DNA of 30,039 nucleotides from assembly GCA_022766795.1 (NCBI GenBank), contig JALEPE010000052.1, positions 1 to 30,039 of the forward strand, in the 5' to 3' direction. Source of the DNA: Helicobacter sp. (GTDB lineage: Bacteria > Campylobacterota > Campylobacteria > Campylobacterales > Helicobacteraceae). Below are positions 1 to 6,813 of the stretch, piece by piece. How positions within the stretch are numbered: the stretch's first letter is position 1; every line of letters starts with the position of its first letter. The translations under genes were made by a program, and so were the position numbers. The notes beneath the pieces were generated by a model. It saw only the letters and a program-made list of their open reading frames with translations. It was not told where the DNA came from and did no database searches.

Positions 1-69
1 CGTGTGTCTTGTAGGATTGGAATGGTTGTTAGCATATTTTGCCTTTCATTGTTAGAATCTCTAAAGAGT

Positions 70-1086
70 TTAGTTTGTTGTAAGCTCTTGTAAGAGTGGT
101 GAGTTTAGAATCTCTAAAATGCAGCGCGCAAAGCTTGGTGTTGCATTCAAACATTTTGCCACACGATAATCTTTGATTCCGATATTTTGCGCTAGTGCGC
201 GGTATTGTATGCTTAGCTCAAAATCTGTTTCAGAATTATCTATCGTAAAGGCAATGGGGTAAATGAGTAGTTTTTTGTCCTTGTATTTTGGCAATACATC
301 TTGCAAGTTTGGCTCTAGCCATTTTATGGGTCCAATTTTGGATTGGTAAGCAACTTTTATGCTTGCAAACTCCACACTTTGTGCCTTTAGCATAGACTTT
401 AGAATCTCAACATTTTCTAAAATCTCCTTTTGGTAAGGGTCGCCCCTTTCTATGTTTTTTTGTGGCAGAGAATGTGCAGAAAAAATGAGATGAAATTCTT
501 GTGCGTTCTCGCCATTGAGGGCTTCTAAGATTCTATTTATCATCACACGATTATAGGATTCCTCTTTGTAATAACGCTCTATAATCTTAACCTTTGGGGA
601 AAAATTCTGTGTTTTGAGTGCGCGTAAAAAATCTTGCACAGAGGATTGCGTAGTCGTGTAGCTAAAATGCGGATACATACTAAAAAGCACAATTTCTTGG
701 ATTCCACGCCCCTTTAAATCCTGCACAACTCCATCTGCAAAGGGCGGTGTGTAGCGCATTGCATAGGTAAAAAACATTTGCGATTCCATTGCGCTAAGGG
801 CTTGACATAGTGCAAAAGTATGCCCAACAAGTGGGGATTTACCACCGATTTTTTGGTAATTGCTTTGCGCTTCCTCCAAACGTTTATTGACAATAAAACT
901 CCCCACCATTGCGCGTAAAAAATCGCTTTTAATTGGCAAAATATAAGGGTCGTTAAACATATTCTTTAAAAAAGTTTTCACTTCAAAAAGTGAGTTTGGT
1001 CCTCCCATATTCAGCAGGACAACCGCAGTTTTTTGACAAGGAGATTCCGCAATCTTTGTAACTTTTTTAGAATTTAAATCATTCAT
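70..1086 (-). CDS. hemH: Ferrochelatase
   Basis: Protein of 338 aa that inserts Fe2+ into protoporphyrin IX, the last step of protohaem synthesis. Family motifs seen: an N-terminal LLNMGGP (24-30), the catalytic histidine in SAHSLP (H205), YQSKIGP before a WLEPN motif (about 248-260), and the acidic NSETDFE stretch with E286. Length fits bacterial HemH. Its ATG overlaps the csd4 stop as ATGA, so it is translationally coupled and is the last gene of a gapA-csd4-hemH unit. Haem supply would also serve the c-type cytochrome NapB at the far end of the window, but no regulatory link is visible. Confidence 0.96.
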   Translation of the reverse strand: MNDLNSKKVTKIAESPCQKTAVVLLNMGGPNSLFEVKTFLKNMFNDPYILPIKSDFLRAMVGSFIVNKRLEEAQSNYQKIGGKSPLVGHTFALCQALSAMESQMFFTYAMRYTPPFADGVVQDLKGRGIQEIVLFSMYPHFSYTTTQSSVQDFLRALKTQNFSPKVKIIERYYKEESYNRVMINRILEALNGENAQEFHLIFSAHSLPQKNIERGDPYQKEILENVEILKSMLKAQSVEFASIKVAYQSKIGPIKWLEPNLQDVLPKYKDKKLLIYPIAFTIDNSETDFELSIQYRALAQNIGIKDYRVAKCLNATPSFARCILEILNSPLLQELTTN

Positions 1087-2429
1087 TTTGATTCTTTGGC
1101 GCGTAAATTAATCATACCACAAAAATTCTTACCCTGATAGGCTTCCACGCGAAAGATACTTTTTGCCTTATCTAAGGAATATCTTGTATCCACTGCATTT
1201 TTATGGATTAAGAGATTATCTTCGCTCACAACGCCCTTTTTAGAATAGCCGATGACATTAATCCGCACCCCCTCAAGTTTGCGCACTAAAAAATCTTTAC
1301 TAAAATCCAAAGTCTCACCAAAATTTGCCTGTGTTACTTTGCCATCTAGTTCTATTTCTAAGGTTTTTAAATTACACTGCATAGAAAAAATATCTTGCTT
1401 TAAAAAGCTAATTTTTTGATGTCCGATATAGACTTCATAGCCCCCCTTTACTTTCTTGGCGCGTCCTAAAGGATGTGTAAAATCAAAATGGTTGTTTTGT
1501 GCTAAAAGCGGTGTGAAGTTTATCACATCACGGATTCCACTTAAGTCAAGATGCATATTGTTATTGATTTTCAAGCTACCAAAATCATTGACTTTTTGCG
1601 TAACATTCTCTAAATTCAAGTCAAATTTGCGCTCAAATGTAATGCCTAAAATCTCCATTAATGCTTCAATGGAGCTTAGCTGATAGAGTGTTTTAAGCGG
1701 CAATTCTGTGATATTTTTGCTCGTTTCAATGGCGATAGCGGGTTTTAAGTGGGTAATGGCGAAATATGTAAGGGAGTTTTGCTGCTCCTCATCTTTGATT
1801 CTTGTCTCTGTATTGCGCACACCAAAGGTATGGAAGTCATAATGCAGACTTTGATTCAGCTTGGATTCTATTTGTTTTGCAATGGAATCCAAATCCCCAA
1901 AAGGCACATCTTCAAGCGTTTTTTGGTCAATCACATAGGTTTGCCCCCACGCTCTAGGATTAAAAATAGAGTTTTCCCACTTTTCACGATAGAACCCGTG
2001 TCCATCGTGTAGATTGATAATAAAATCTATTTCTTTATCCGTAATGAGTTTTTTAATGGATTCTACATTGTTAAAATCTGGGTCATTGCGTTTAATCACT
2101 GCAAATTTACGATTCATATCCTTGTAGATTCCGCGCCGAAACGCCATAATGCTATCGGGATTGAGGTTTGGCACAACGATGACTTTGCCCTTTTGGATTT
2201 GATAAAAATCCATAAGTAGCGCAGGAGCAAAATATCCGCCCGGTTCATCGCCGTGGATTCCACCAATCACCAATAAAGTGGGTCCATCTTGCTTACCTTT
2301 TAACGCATAAACGCTAAAGGGAGTGTTTTTCGTCGGTAGTTCTTTTGCGTCTGTTTTTTTTGCTGCTGCGAGATTGCTTAACAAGCATACTCCAAGAAAA
2401 ATGTGTATCAAAGTTTTTATATTTTTCAA
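1083..2429 (-). CDS. csd4: Csd4-type peptidoglycan DL-carboxypeptidase (M14/M99)
   Basis: Protein of 448 aa, close to the 438 aa of H. pylori Csd4, which trims muropeptide tripeptides to dipeptides in the periplasm and is needed for helical shape. Seen: an N-terminal signal peptide (1-23, ending NLAAA), zinc motif HGDE (H59, E62), substrate-binding DMNRKF (N106, R107), third zinc ligand in NLHDGHGF (H141), catalytic Glu in IAIETSK (E235), and a C-terminal domain with NVIGYS and YSLDKAKSIFR that matches my memory of Csd4. I chose the TTG at 2429 because AAAGGAT lies 5 nt upstream and the product then begins with a clean signal peptide. An ATG at 2486 would lie inside gapA and add 19 residues before it. 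H59 is unusual, since most Csd4 proteins have Gln there. Confidence 0.88.
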   Translation of the reverse strand: MKNIKTLIHIFLGVCLLSNLAAAKKTDAKELPTKNTPFSVYALKGKQDGPTLLVIGGIHGDEPGGYFAPALLMDFYQIQKGKVIVVPNLNPDSIMAFRRGIYKDMNRKFAVIKRNDPDFNNVESIKKLITDKEIDFIINLHDGHGFYREKWENSIFNPRAWGQTYVIDQKTLEDVPFGDLDSIAKQIESKLNQSLHYDFHTFGVRNTETRIKDEEQQNSLTYFAITHLKPAIAIETSKNITELPLKTLYQLSSIEALMEILGITFERKFDLNLENVTQKVNDFGSLKINNNMHLDLSGIRDVINFTPLLAQNNHFDFTHPLGRAKKVKGGYEVYIGHQKISFLKQDIFSMQCNLKTLEIELDGKVTQANFGETLDFSKDFLVRKLEGVRINVIGYSKKGVVSEDNLLIHKNAVDTRYSLDKAKSIFRVEAYQGKNFCGMINLRAKESK

Positions 2430-2431
2430 AT

Positions 2432-3448
2432 CTAATCCTTTAAGATATAACAAGCCATTTCTAAGATTCTGTGAGAATAGCCCCATTCATTATCATACCA
2501 AGTCATCACTTTTGCCATATTTTCACCAACAACAAAGGTTAAATCCAATGCAACAACACCGCTTAAGGGACAATTTACAAAGTCTTGAGAGACGCCATAT
2601 TCTCTATCAACGCCCAAGATTCCTTTTAGTTGTCCATTAGCCGCCTCGCAAAATACCGCATTGATTGCTTCTTGTGTTGCCTTGTTTTTGAGATTCACAT
2701 TTAAATCCACCATTGATACATTAGGAACCGGCACGCGCACACTATGCCCGTGCAATTTATTTTTCATTTTGGGTAGCACCAAATGCAGAGCCTTTGCAGC
2801 TCCTGTCGTGGTAGGAATGATATTCACCGCAGCAGCGCGACAGCGGCGAAAATCTCCCTTGCGATGCGCCGCGTCAATGAGGTTTTGGTCGTTGGTATAG
2901 CTATGGATTGTTGTTAGGATTCCACTCTCTACACCAAACGCCTCATCAAGCAGCATTACAACGGGAGCGAGGGCGTTTGTAGTGCAACTTGCGTTAGAGA
3001 TGATTTTCTCTCCCTTGTATTCTGTATGATTCACACCTAGCACAAAAGTTTTAGTATCGTCTTTTGCGGGAGCGGAGAGAATCACGCGTTTTGCGCCTTT
3101 TTGCAAATGGGATTCCACCTCACTTTGGGTTAAAAACAAGCCACTTGCTTCAATCACAATATCCGCACCGCAAATATCAATTTCCTCTGGTGTTTTTGCT
3201 TGTGAAAATGGAATCTCACAGCCGTTAAAAATAAAATTTTTGTTATCTAAGTGATGAGCAAAATTCCGCGTAATAGGATTACATTGATGCACGGAATCGT
3301 GCGTTAAAAGATAGCTTAACATTTCAGGATTTGCAAGGTCGTTAATCCCAACAATTTCAATTTTATCTTGCATTTCACAGAGCGCAGTGCGTGTAATAGA
3401 GCGTCCAATCCTGCCAAAACCATTTATAAAGACTTTAATTTTTTGCAT
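2432..3448 (-). CDS. gapA: Glyceraldehyde-3-phosphate dehydrogenase
   Basis: Protein of 338 aa that converts glyceraldehyde-3-phosphate to 1,3-bisphosphoglycerate (or the reverse in gluconeogenesis) with NAD(P). Seen: Rossmann motif INGFGRIGR (8-16), GINDL (N36-D37-L38, usual for NAD use), the catalytic cysteine in SNASCTTNALAP (C155), and a C-terminal WYDNEWGYS motif. Length is typical. It is the first gene of a minus-strand unit; its TAG lies 2 nt before the csd4 TTG. A promoter with extended -10 is seen 26 nt upstream. Confidence 0.97.
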   Translation of the reverse strand: MQKIKVFINGFGRIGRSITRTALCEMQDKIEIVGINDLANPEMLSYLLTHDSVHQCNPITRNFAHHLDNKNFIFNGCEIPFSQAKTPEEIDICGADIVIEASGLFLTQSEVESHLQKGAKRVILSAPAKDDTKTFVLGVNHTEYKGEKIISNASCTTNALAPVVMLLDEAFGVESGILTTIHSYTNDQNLIDAAHRKGDFRRCRAAAVNIIPTTTGAAKALHLVLPKMKNKLHGHSVRVPVPNVSMVDLNVNLKNKATQEAINAVFCEAANGQLKGILGVDREYGVSQDFVNCPLSGVVALDLTFVVGENMAKVMTWYDNEWGYSHRILEMACYILKD

Positions 3449-3481
3449 TTTAAATTTCCATAGATTTTAAATAAGCTTAAA

Positions 3482-3490
3482 ATTGTAGCA
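3482..3490 (-). promoter_or_regulatory. Extended -10 promoter of gapA
   Basis: On the minus strand the sequence reads TGCTACAAT, a TGn extension followed by a 5/6 match to TATAAT. The predicted start is near 3475, leaving a 26-nt leader before the gapA ATG. No -35 box is obvious, as is usual in Campylobacterota. It stands back to back with the promoter at 3530. Confidence 0.55.
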
Positions 3491-3529
3491 TATTTAATGC
3501 GATTCTTAGCTAATTGGGATATAATTGCG

Positions 3530-3535
3530 CACTTA
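3530..3535 (+). promoter_or_regulatory. -10 promoter of the Bax-inhibitor-like gene
   Basis: A perfect TATAAT lies 21 nt upstream of the ATG at 3557, predicting a start near 3542 and a leader of about 15 nt with the AAAAGGAT ribosome site. It sits in the divergent gapA intergenic region. Confidence 0.5.
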
Positions 3536-3556
3536 ATTTTTTTTAAAAGGATTGCA

Positions 3557-4273
3557 ATGTCTTTGTATGATAGAAAACCTTTAAATCATTATGATAATTA
3601 TCAAGCAAATGTAGGCAATGAAAGCCTTGCCCAAAGCGATGTTGCGTTGATTAGTTTTGTCAAACAAACTTATCAACTCTTTGCAGGTTCGCTTCTTGCA
3701 GCCACTGCAGGTGCATATATCGGAATCTCTGCATTTGGAAATATTGTTTCGCAATATTATATTGGTTTTGTGATTTTAGAATTTGCGTTATTGTTTGGAT
3801 TAATGTTTGCAAAATCCAAGCCCGGATTGAATCTGGTCTTGTTGTTTGCCTTTACTTTTACAACAGGTTTAACCTTGACACCAATTTTAAGCAGAATCTT
3901 AGGAATGCCCGGTGGAGCGGCGATTGTCGCACAAGCATTTTTACTCACAACAGCAATTTTTGGAGTGATGAGTATTTTTGCATTGCGCACAACAAAAGAC
4001 TTAGCAAGTATGGGCAAAATGCTTTTTATCGCATTAATTGTTGTTGTTGTGGGTTCTTTAATTAACCTATTCTTGGGAAGCCCGATTCTACAAGTTGTTT
4101 TAGCGGGGGCAGGTGCAATTTTGTTTAGCATTTTTATTGCTTATGATACACAAAATATCGTGCGTGGTTTATACGATAGCCCGGTAATGGCGGCTGTTAG
4201 TCTATATCTTGACTTCTTAAACCTCTTTATCTCTTTATTGCAAATTCTTGGAATCTTTAATTCAAAAGAATAA
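3557..4273 (+). CDS. Bax inhibitor-1/YccA family membrane protein
   Basis: Protein of 238 aa. After a hydrophilic N-terminus (about 1-35) it has roughly seven hydrophobic segments, the layout of the BI-1/YccA/TMBIM family (UPF0005). Helix starts with sequences such as GSLLAATAGAYIGISAF are seen near residue 45, and the C-terminus has the family-like AYDTQNI followed by SLYLDFLNLF. Members in other bacteria are proposed Ca2+ leak channels or FtsH modulators; the role here is unknown. The ATG at 3557 is chosen because AAAAGGATT precedes it; an upstream in-frame ATG at 3497 would lie before the likely promoter. The next gene probably overlaps its 3' end by 26 nt. Confidence 0.9.
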   Translation: MSLYDRKPLNHYDNYQANVGNESLAQSDVALISFVKQTYQLFAGSLLAATAGAYIGISAFGNIVSQYYIGFVILEFALLFGLMFAKSKPGLNLVLLFAFTFTTGLTLTPILSRILGMPGGAAIVAQAFLLTTAIFGVMSIFALRTTKDLASMGKMLFIALIVVVVGSLINLFLGSPILQVVLAGAGAILFSIFIAYDTQNIVRGLYDSPVMAAVSLYLDFLNLFISLLQILGIFNSKE

Positions 4274-4682
4274 TAAAAATCCCTATAATGCGCAAACTCT
4301 GCGCGTTATAGACGCAAATTTGAATCGTTTGCGTGAGGGAATCCGCGTAGTAGAGGATATTCTTCGTTACGGATTTAATAGCAAAAACTTCGCCTTTTCT
4401 TTAAAAAATCTACGTCATCAATGCAAATTAGAAGGTTATCTTTCTTTGATTCACACACGCGATTCTGTGAAAGATGTTTTAAAAACTTCTACCGCAGAGG
4501 AGCAAAAAAGAGAGGATTTAGGGCAAATTCTCATCGCAAACTTTAAACGCGCTCAAGAATCCGCACGCGTTTTAGAAGAGCTTTTGAAACTAGATTGCAT
4601 TCAAGAAAGCGAGAAGTTTAAAGAGATTCGCTATGCGCTTTATGGTTTGGAAAAAGATATTTTAACCACTATTTTTAAATAA
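4248..4682 (+). CDS. Stand-alone ThiD2-like protein (HMP-P kinase-type domain)
   Basis: Protein of about 144 aa. The motif RVIDANLNRLREGIRVVED (19-37) is typical of the ThiD2 domain, often found fused to the N-terminus of thiamine-phosphate synthase ThiE. ThiD2 has been described as a monofunctional hydroxymethylpyrimidine-phosphate kinase. Such proteins are often labelled thiamine-phosphate pyrophosphorylase, but no TIM-barrel ThiE domain is present here. The rest is helical (for example ANFKRAQESARVLEELLKL). The start is uncertain: no ATG precedes the conserved region, so I use the TTG at 4248, which lies inside the previous gene and has no good ribosome site. The assignment rests on motif recognition; enzyme activity is inferred. 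Confidence 0.72.
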   Translation: MESLIQKNNKNPYNAQTLRVIDANLNRLREGIRVVEDILRYGFNSKNFAFSLKNLRHQCKLEGYLSLIHTRDSVKDVLKTSTAEEQKREDLGQILIANFKRAQESARVLEELLKLDCIQESEKFKEIRYALYGLEKDILTTIFK

Positions 4683-4694
4683 TTGGAATCGCAA

Positions 4695-5351
4695 ATGCAA
4701 TATATTATTTTATTTGATTTAGATGGAACTCTAATTGACTCTACGCAGGCGGTTTATGAGGGGTTTTGTGCTGCCTTTAGGCATTTTGGCGCGCCTATTC
4801 CCACATATAAAGATGTTACACAACATATCGGACATCCGCTAGAGTATATGTTTGGTGCGCTTGGCGTGTGTGAAGCAGAGATACCAGAATATATCGTGGT
4901 ATATAAGGAGCATTATCGCAAAATTTGCAATCTTAAGACAACACTTTTGCCTAGCGCAAAAAAGGCTATATTGGAGGCTTCTAAGTTTGCAATGTTAGGG
5001 GTTGTTACGACAAAAACGGGAGAATATTCTAAAAGTCTCTTGGAATATTTAGGGATTGCAAAATATTTTACTTGTGTAATTGGGAGAGAAAATGTAACTA
5101 ACCCTAAGCCCAATGCAGAACCGATTTTAACGGCTTTAAAGTATTTTCCAAAGACTCCCAATGCAAATATTTATATGGTGGGTGATACGCCTTTGGATAT
5201 TCAAGCGGCAAACAACGCTAGAATCCAAAGTGTTGGAGTTTTAAGCGGTTATGCTTCTTTAGAAATTTTGCAAACCTATACGCAAAATATCGTAAAAGAT
5301 GCATTAAGTGCGGTGCGTTTTATTAAAGCGCAATACGGAATCGTAGATTAA
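4695..5351 (+). CDS. HAD-superfamily phosphatase, phosphoglycolate phosphatase-like
   Basis: Protein of 218 aa with all HAD motifs: I, FDLDGTLIDS (nucleophile D8, D10); II, VVTTKT; III, the lysine in NPKPNAEP; IV, MVGDTPLDIQAA. The cap region between motifs I and II is helical, as in the Gph/PGP subfamily. The substrate cannot be read from sequence; phosphoglycolate or another small phosphate ester is plausible. The ATG at 4695 puts motif I right at the N-terminus as is normal; an in-frame TTG at 4683 would add four residues. It follows the ThiD2-like gene closely, so the two may be co-transcribed. Confidence 0.87.
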   Translation: MQYIILFDLDGTLIDSTQAVYEGFCAAFRHFGAPIPTYKDVTQHIGHPLEYMFGALGVCEAEIPEYIVVYKEHYRKICNLKTTLLPSAKKAILEASKFAMLGVVTTKTGEYSKSLLEYLGIAKYFTCVIGRENVTNPKPNAEPILTALKYFPKTPNANIYMVGDTPLDIQAANNARIQSVGVLSGYASLEILQTYTQNIVKDALSAVRFIKAQYGIVD

Positions 5352-5371
5352 ATTTACACTTAGTCTAATTG

Positions 5372-5380
5372 TGCTAAAAT
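5372..5380 (+). promoter_or_regulatory. Extended -10 promoter of rnpB
   Basis: TGCTAAAAT is a TGn extension plus a 5/6 match to TATAAT. The predicted start at about 5387 coincides with the 5' end of the P1 stem of RNase P RNA, which supports both calls. Confidence 0.6.
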
Positions 5381-5388
5381 CTCGCCTT

Positions 5389-5693
5389 AGGTGTAGCGCG
5401 TGGTTGCTTTAAAGAGAGGAAAGTCCGAGCTGCTTTGGGATAGGATTCCATTTAAAGAATGGCTAGAGTAATCTAAGGGAAAGCGCAACAGAAAATAAAC
5501 CGCAACAGCAAGGGTGAAAAGGTGGGGTAAGAGCCTACCGGAAGCATTGCAAAATGTTTCGCATTGCAAGCCCAATCCGCAGCAAGATGGGTATGGTTAG
5601 TATCCCAAATTTTAGTCCATCGCTAGAATTTTACTGCGAAGTAAAATGTAGATAAATAACCACATAAACAGAACTCGGCTTATAGCTACACCT
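5389..5693 (+). ncRNA. rnpB: RNase P RNA component
   Basis: About 305 nt. This is the catalytic RNA that removes 5' leaders from pre-tRNA. Conserved core seen in order: GAGGAAAGTCC (5416-5426), AACAGAAA (about 5487-5494), the stretch from AGGGTGAAAA to GGGTAAGAGCC (about 5511-5535), and near the 3' end ACAGAACTCGGCTTATAG (5667-5684). The ends are set by helix P1, AGGTGTAGC (5389-5397) pairing with GCTACACCT (5685-5693). There is no coding frame here, and the minus-strand frame at 5387-5575 is an artefact. It lies between a HAD phosphatase gene and hypE and has its own promoter. Confidence 0.95.
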
Positions 5694-5710
5694 ATTTTTT
5701 AAAAAAAGGT
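5690..5710 (+). other. A/T palindrome between rnpB and hypE
   Basis: ACCT, T-run, A-run, AGGT: a near-perfect 21-base palindrome with one bulged A. The 5' arm includes the last bases of rnpB and the 3' arm contains the likely hypE ribosome site (AAAAGGT). It could act as a weak terminator or mask the hypE ribosome site; neither is shown by the sequence alone. Confidence 0.35.
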
Positions 5711-5715
5711 CAATG

Positions 5716-6729
5716 ATGCAAATTTTGGATTCTATTTTATTAAGTCACGGCAGTGGGGGTGTGGAATCACAAAATCTTATTACGGAGCTTTTTTACCCTT
5801 TGTTGGAAGGTTGCGTAATAGGTGGTGGTGAGGACGCCGGAATCACAGATTCTAAGAGCGGTAAATTTGCTGTAAGCACCGATGGTTATGTCGTCTCTCC
5901 TTTGTTTTTTGCGGGAGGTGATATAGGAAAACTTAGTGTGTGTGGCAGTTGCAATGATGTGGCAATGATGGGAGCAAAGGCGCGTTATTTGAGTGCTAGT
6001 TTTATGCTAGAGGAGGGATTCTTGATTGCAGATTTAAAATGTATTGTGGAATCCTTCGCTAAAATCTTAAAACAAAGTGAAGCAAAGCTGATTTCAGCAG
6101 ATACAAAAGTGCTTCCCAAAGGAGCTTTGGATAAAATTTTCATCACAACAACCGCGATAGGTGAGTTTTTGCACCCACATCTAAACTTAAGTGCGTTTAG
6201 GATTCCACAAGATTGCGCAATTATTGTCAGTGGAAATATCGGCACACACGGGGCGGTAATTTATTCTAATCGTGAGGGCATTAATTTACATAGTGATTTG
6301 CAGAGTGATTGTGCGTTGCTTTATCCCATTTTAGAGCCTTTATTTAAAGAAGAAATTAGACTTTATGCATTAAGAGATGCTACGCGCGGTGGAATCGCAA
6401 GCGTGTTAAACGAATGGGCAAACGCTTCAAATATTGGCATAGAGATTGAGGAGGCGCATTTGCCAATCCTCCCACAAGTGCGCGGAATCTGCGAGTTGTT
6501 GGGGTTTGAAGCCTACAATCTAGCAAATGAGGGAATGTGTGTGCTATGTGTCGCCAAAGAGGACGCCACAAAGGCTTTAGAGATTCTGCATTCACAAGGT
6601 GCAAAAGATGCCGCATACATTGGTTGCACTATGACACAGAATCCTAAGAAAGTGATTTTGCGAACAACATTTGGAGCAAAACGCTTTTTGGATTATCCAA
6701 GCGGAGAATTGCTGCCTAGAATCTGCTAG
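5716..6729 (+). CDS. hypE: Hydrogenase maturation protein HypE
   Basis: Protein of 337 aa. HypE takes a carbamoyl group from HypF on its C-terminal cysteine and dehydrates it to the thiocyanate that supplies CN ligands to the NiFe hydrogenase active site. Seen: N-terminal LSHGSGG (about 8-15), AIRS-like DGYVVSPLFFAGGDIGKL and GSCNDVAMMGA for ATP binding, DATRGGIASVLNEWA in the C-terminal domain, and the diagnostic C-terminal PRIC. The ATG at 5716 is preferred to that at 5713 because the AAGG core ends 6 nt before it. No other hyp or hydrogenase genes are in the window. Confidence 0.96.
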   Translation: MQILDSILLSHGSGGVESQNLITELFYPLLEGCVIGGGEDAGITDSKSGKFAVSTDGYVVSPLFFAGGDIGKLSVCGSCNDVAMMGAKARYLSASFMLEEGFLIADLKCIVESFAKILKQSEAKLISADTKVLPKGALDKIFITTTAIGEFLHPHLNLSAFRIPQDCAIIVSGNIGTHGAVIYSNREGINLHSDLQSDCALLYPILEPLFKEEIRLYALRDATRGGIASVLNEWANASNIGIEIEEAHLPILPQVRGICELLGFEAYNLANEGMCVLCVAKEDATKALEILHSQGAKDAAYIGCTMTQNPKKVILRTTFGAKRFLDYPSGELLPRIC

Positions 6730-6782
6730 TATTTAGGATTCCACAATTTATGGAGATTTAATTAAGGCTTTGCTAGTATTTA
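6724..6782 (+). repeat. 12-bp direct repeat flanking the hypE 3' end
   Basis: TGCTAGTATTTA occurs at 6724-6735, across the hypE Cys-stop codons, and again at 6771-6782, 47 bases apart. The second copy is also the best -10 candidate (TGC TAGTAT) for the phase-variable gene. Confidence 0.6.
6771..6779 (+). promoter_or_regulatory. Possible extended -10 promoter of the phase-variable gene
   Basis: TGC followed by TAGTAT, 4/6 to the consensus, predicts a start near 6786 and a 28-nt leader containing GGAG (6803-6806) before the ATG at 6814. The match is weak; read-through from hypE is an alternative. Confidence 0.35.
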
Positions 6783-6813
6783 AGCTTTTATTTAATTCAT
6801 CTGGAGTGTAAGT

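Noticed and set aside
2430..2486. csd4 start at the ATG at 2486.
   Set aside because: It lies inside gapA and puts 19 residues before the signal peptide; the TTG at 2429 has a good ribosome site and a clean signal.
5387..5575. Minus-strand frame of 62 codons.
   Set aside because: It lies within RNase P RNA, whose core motifs and P1 stem are clear.
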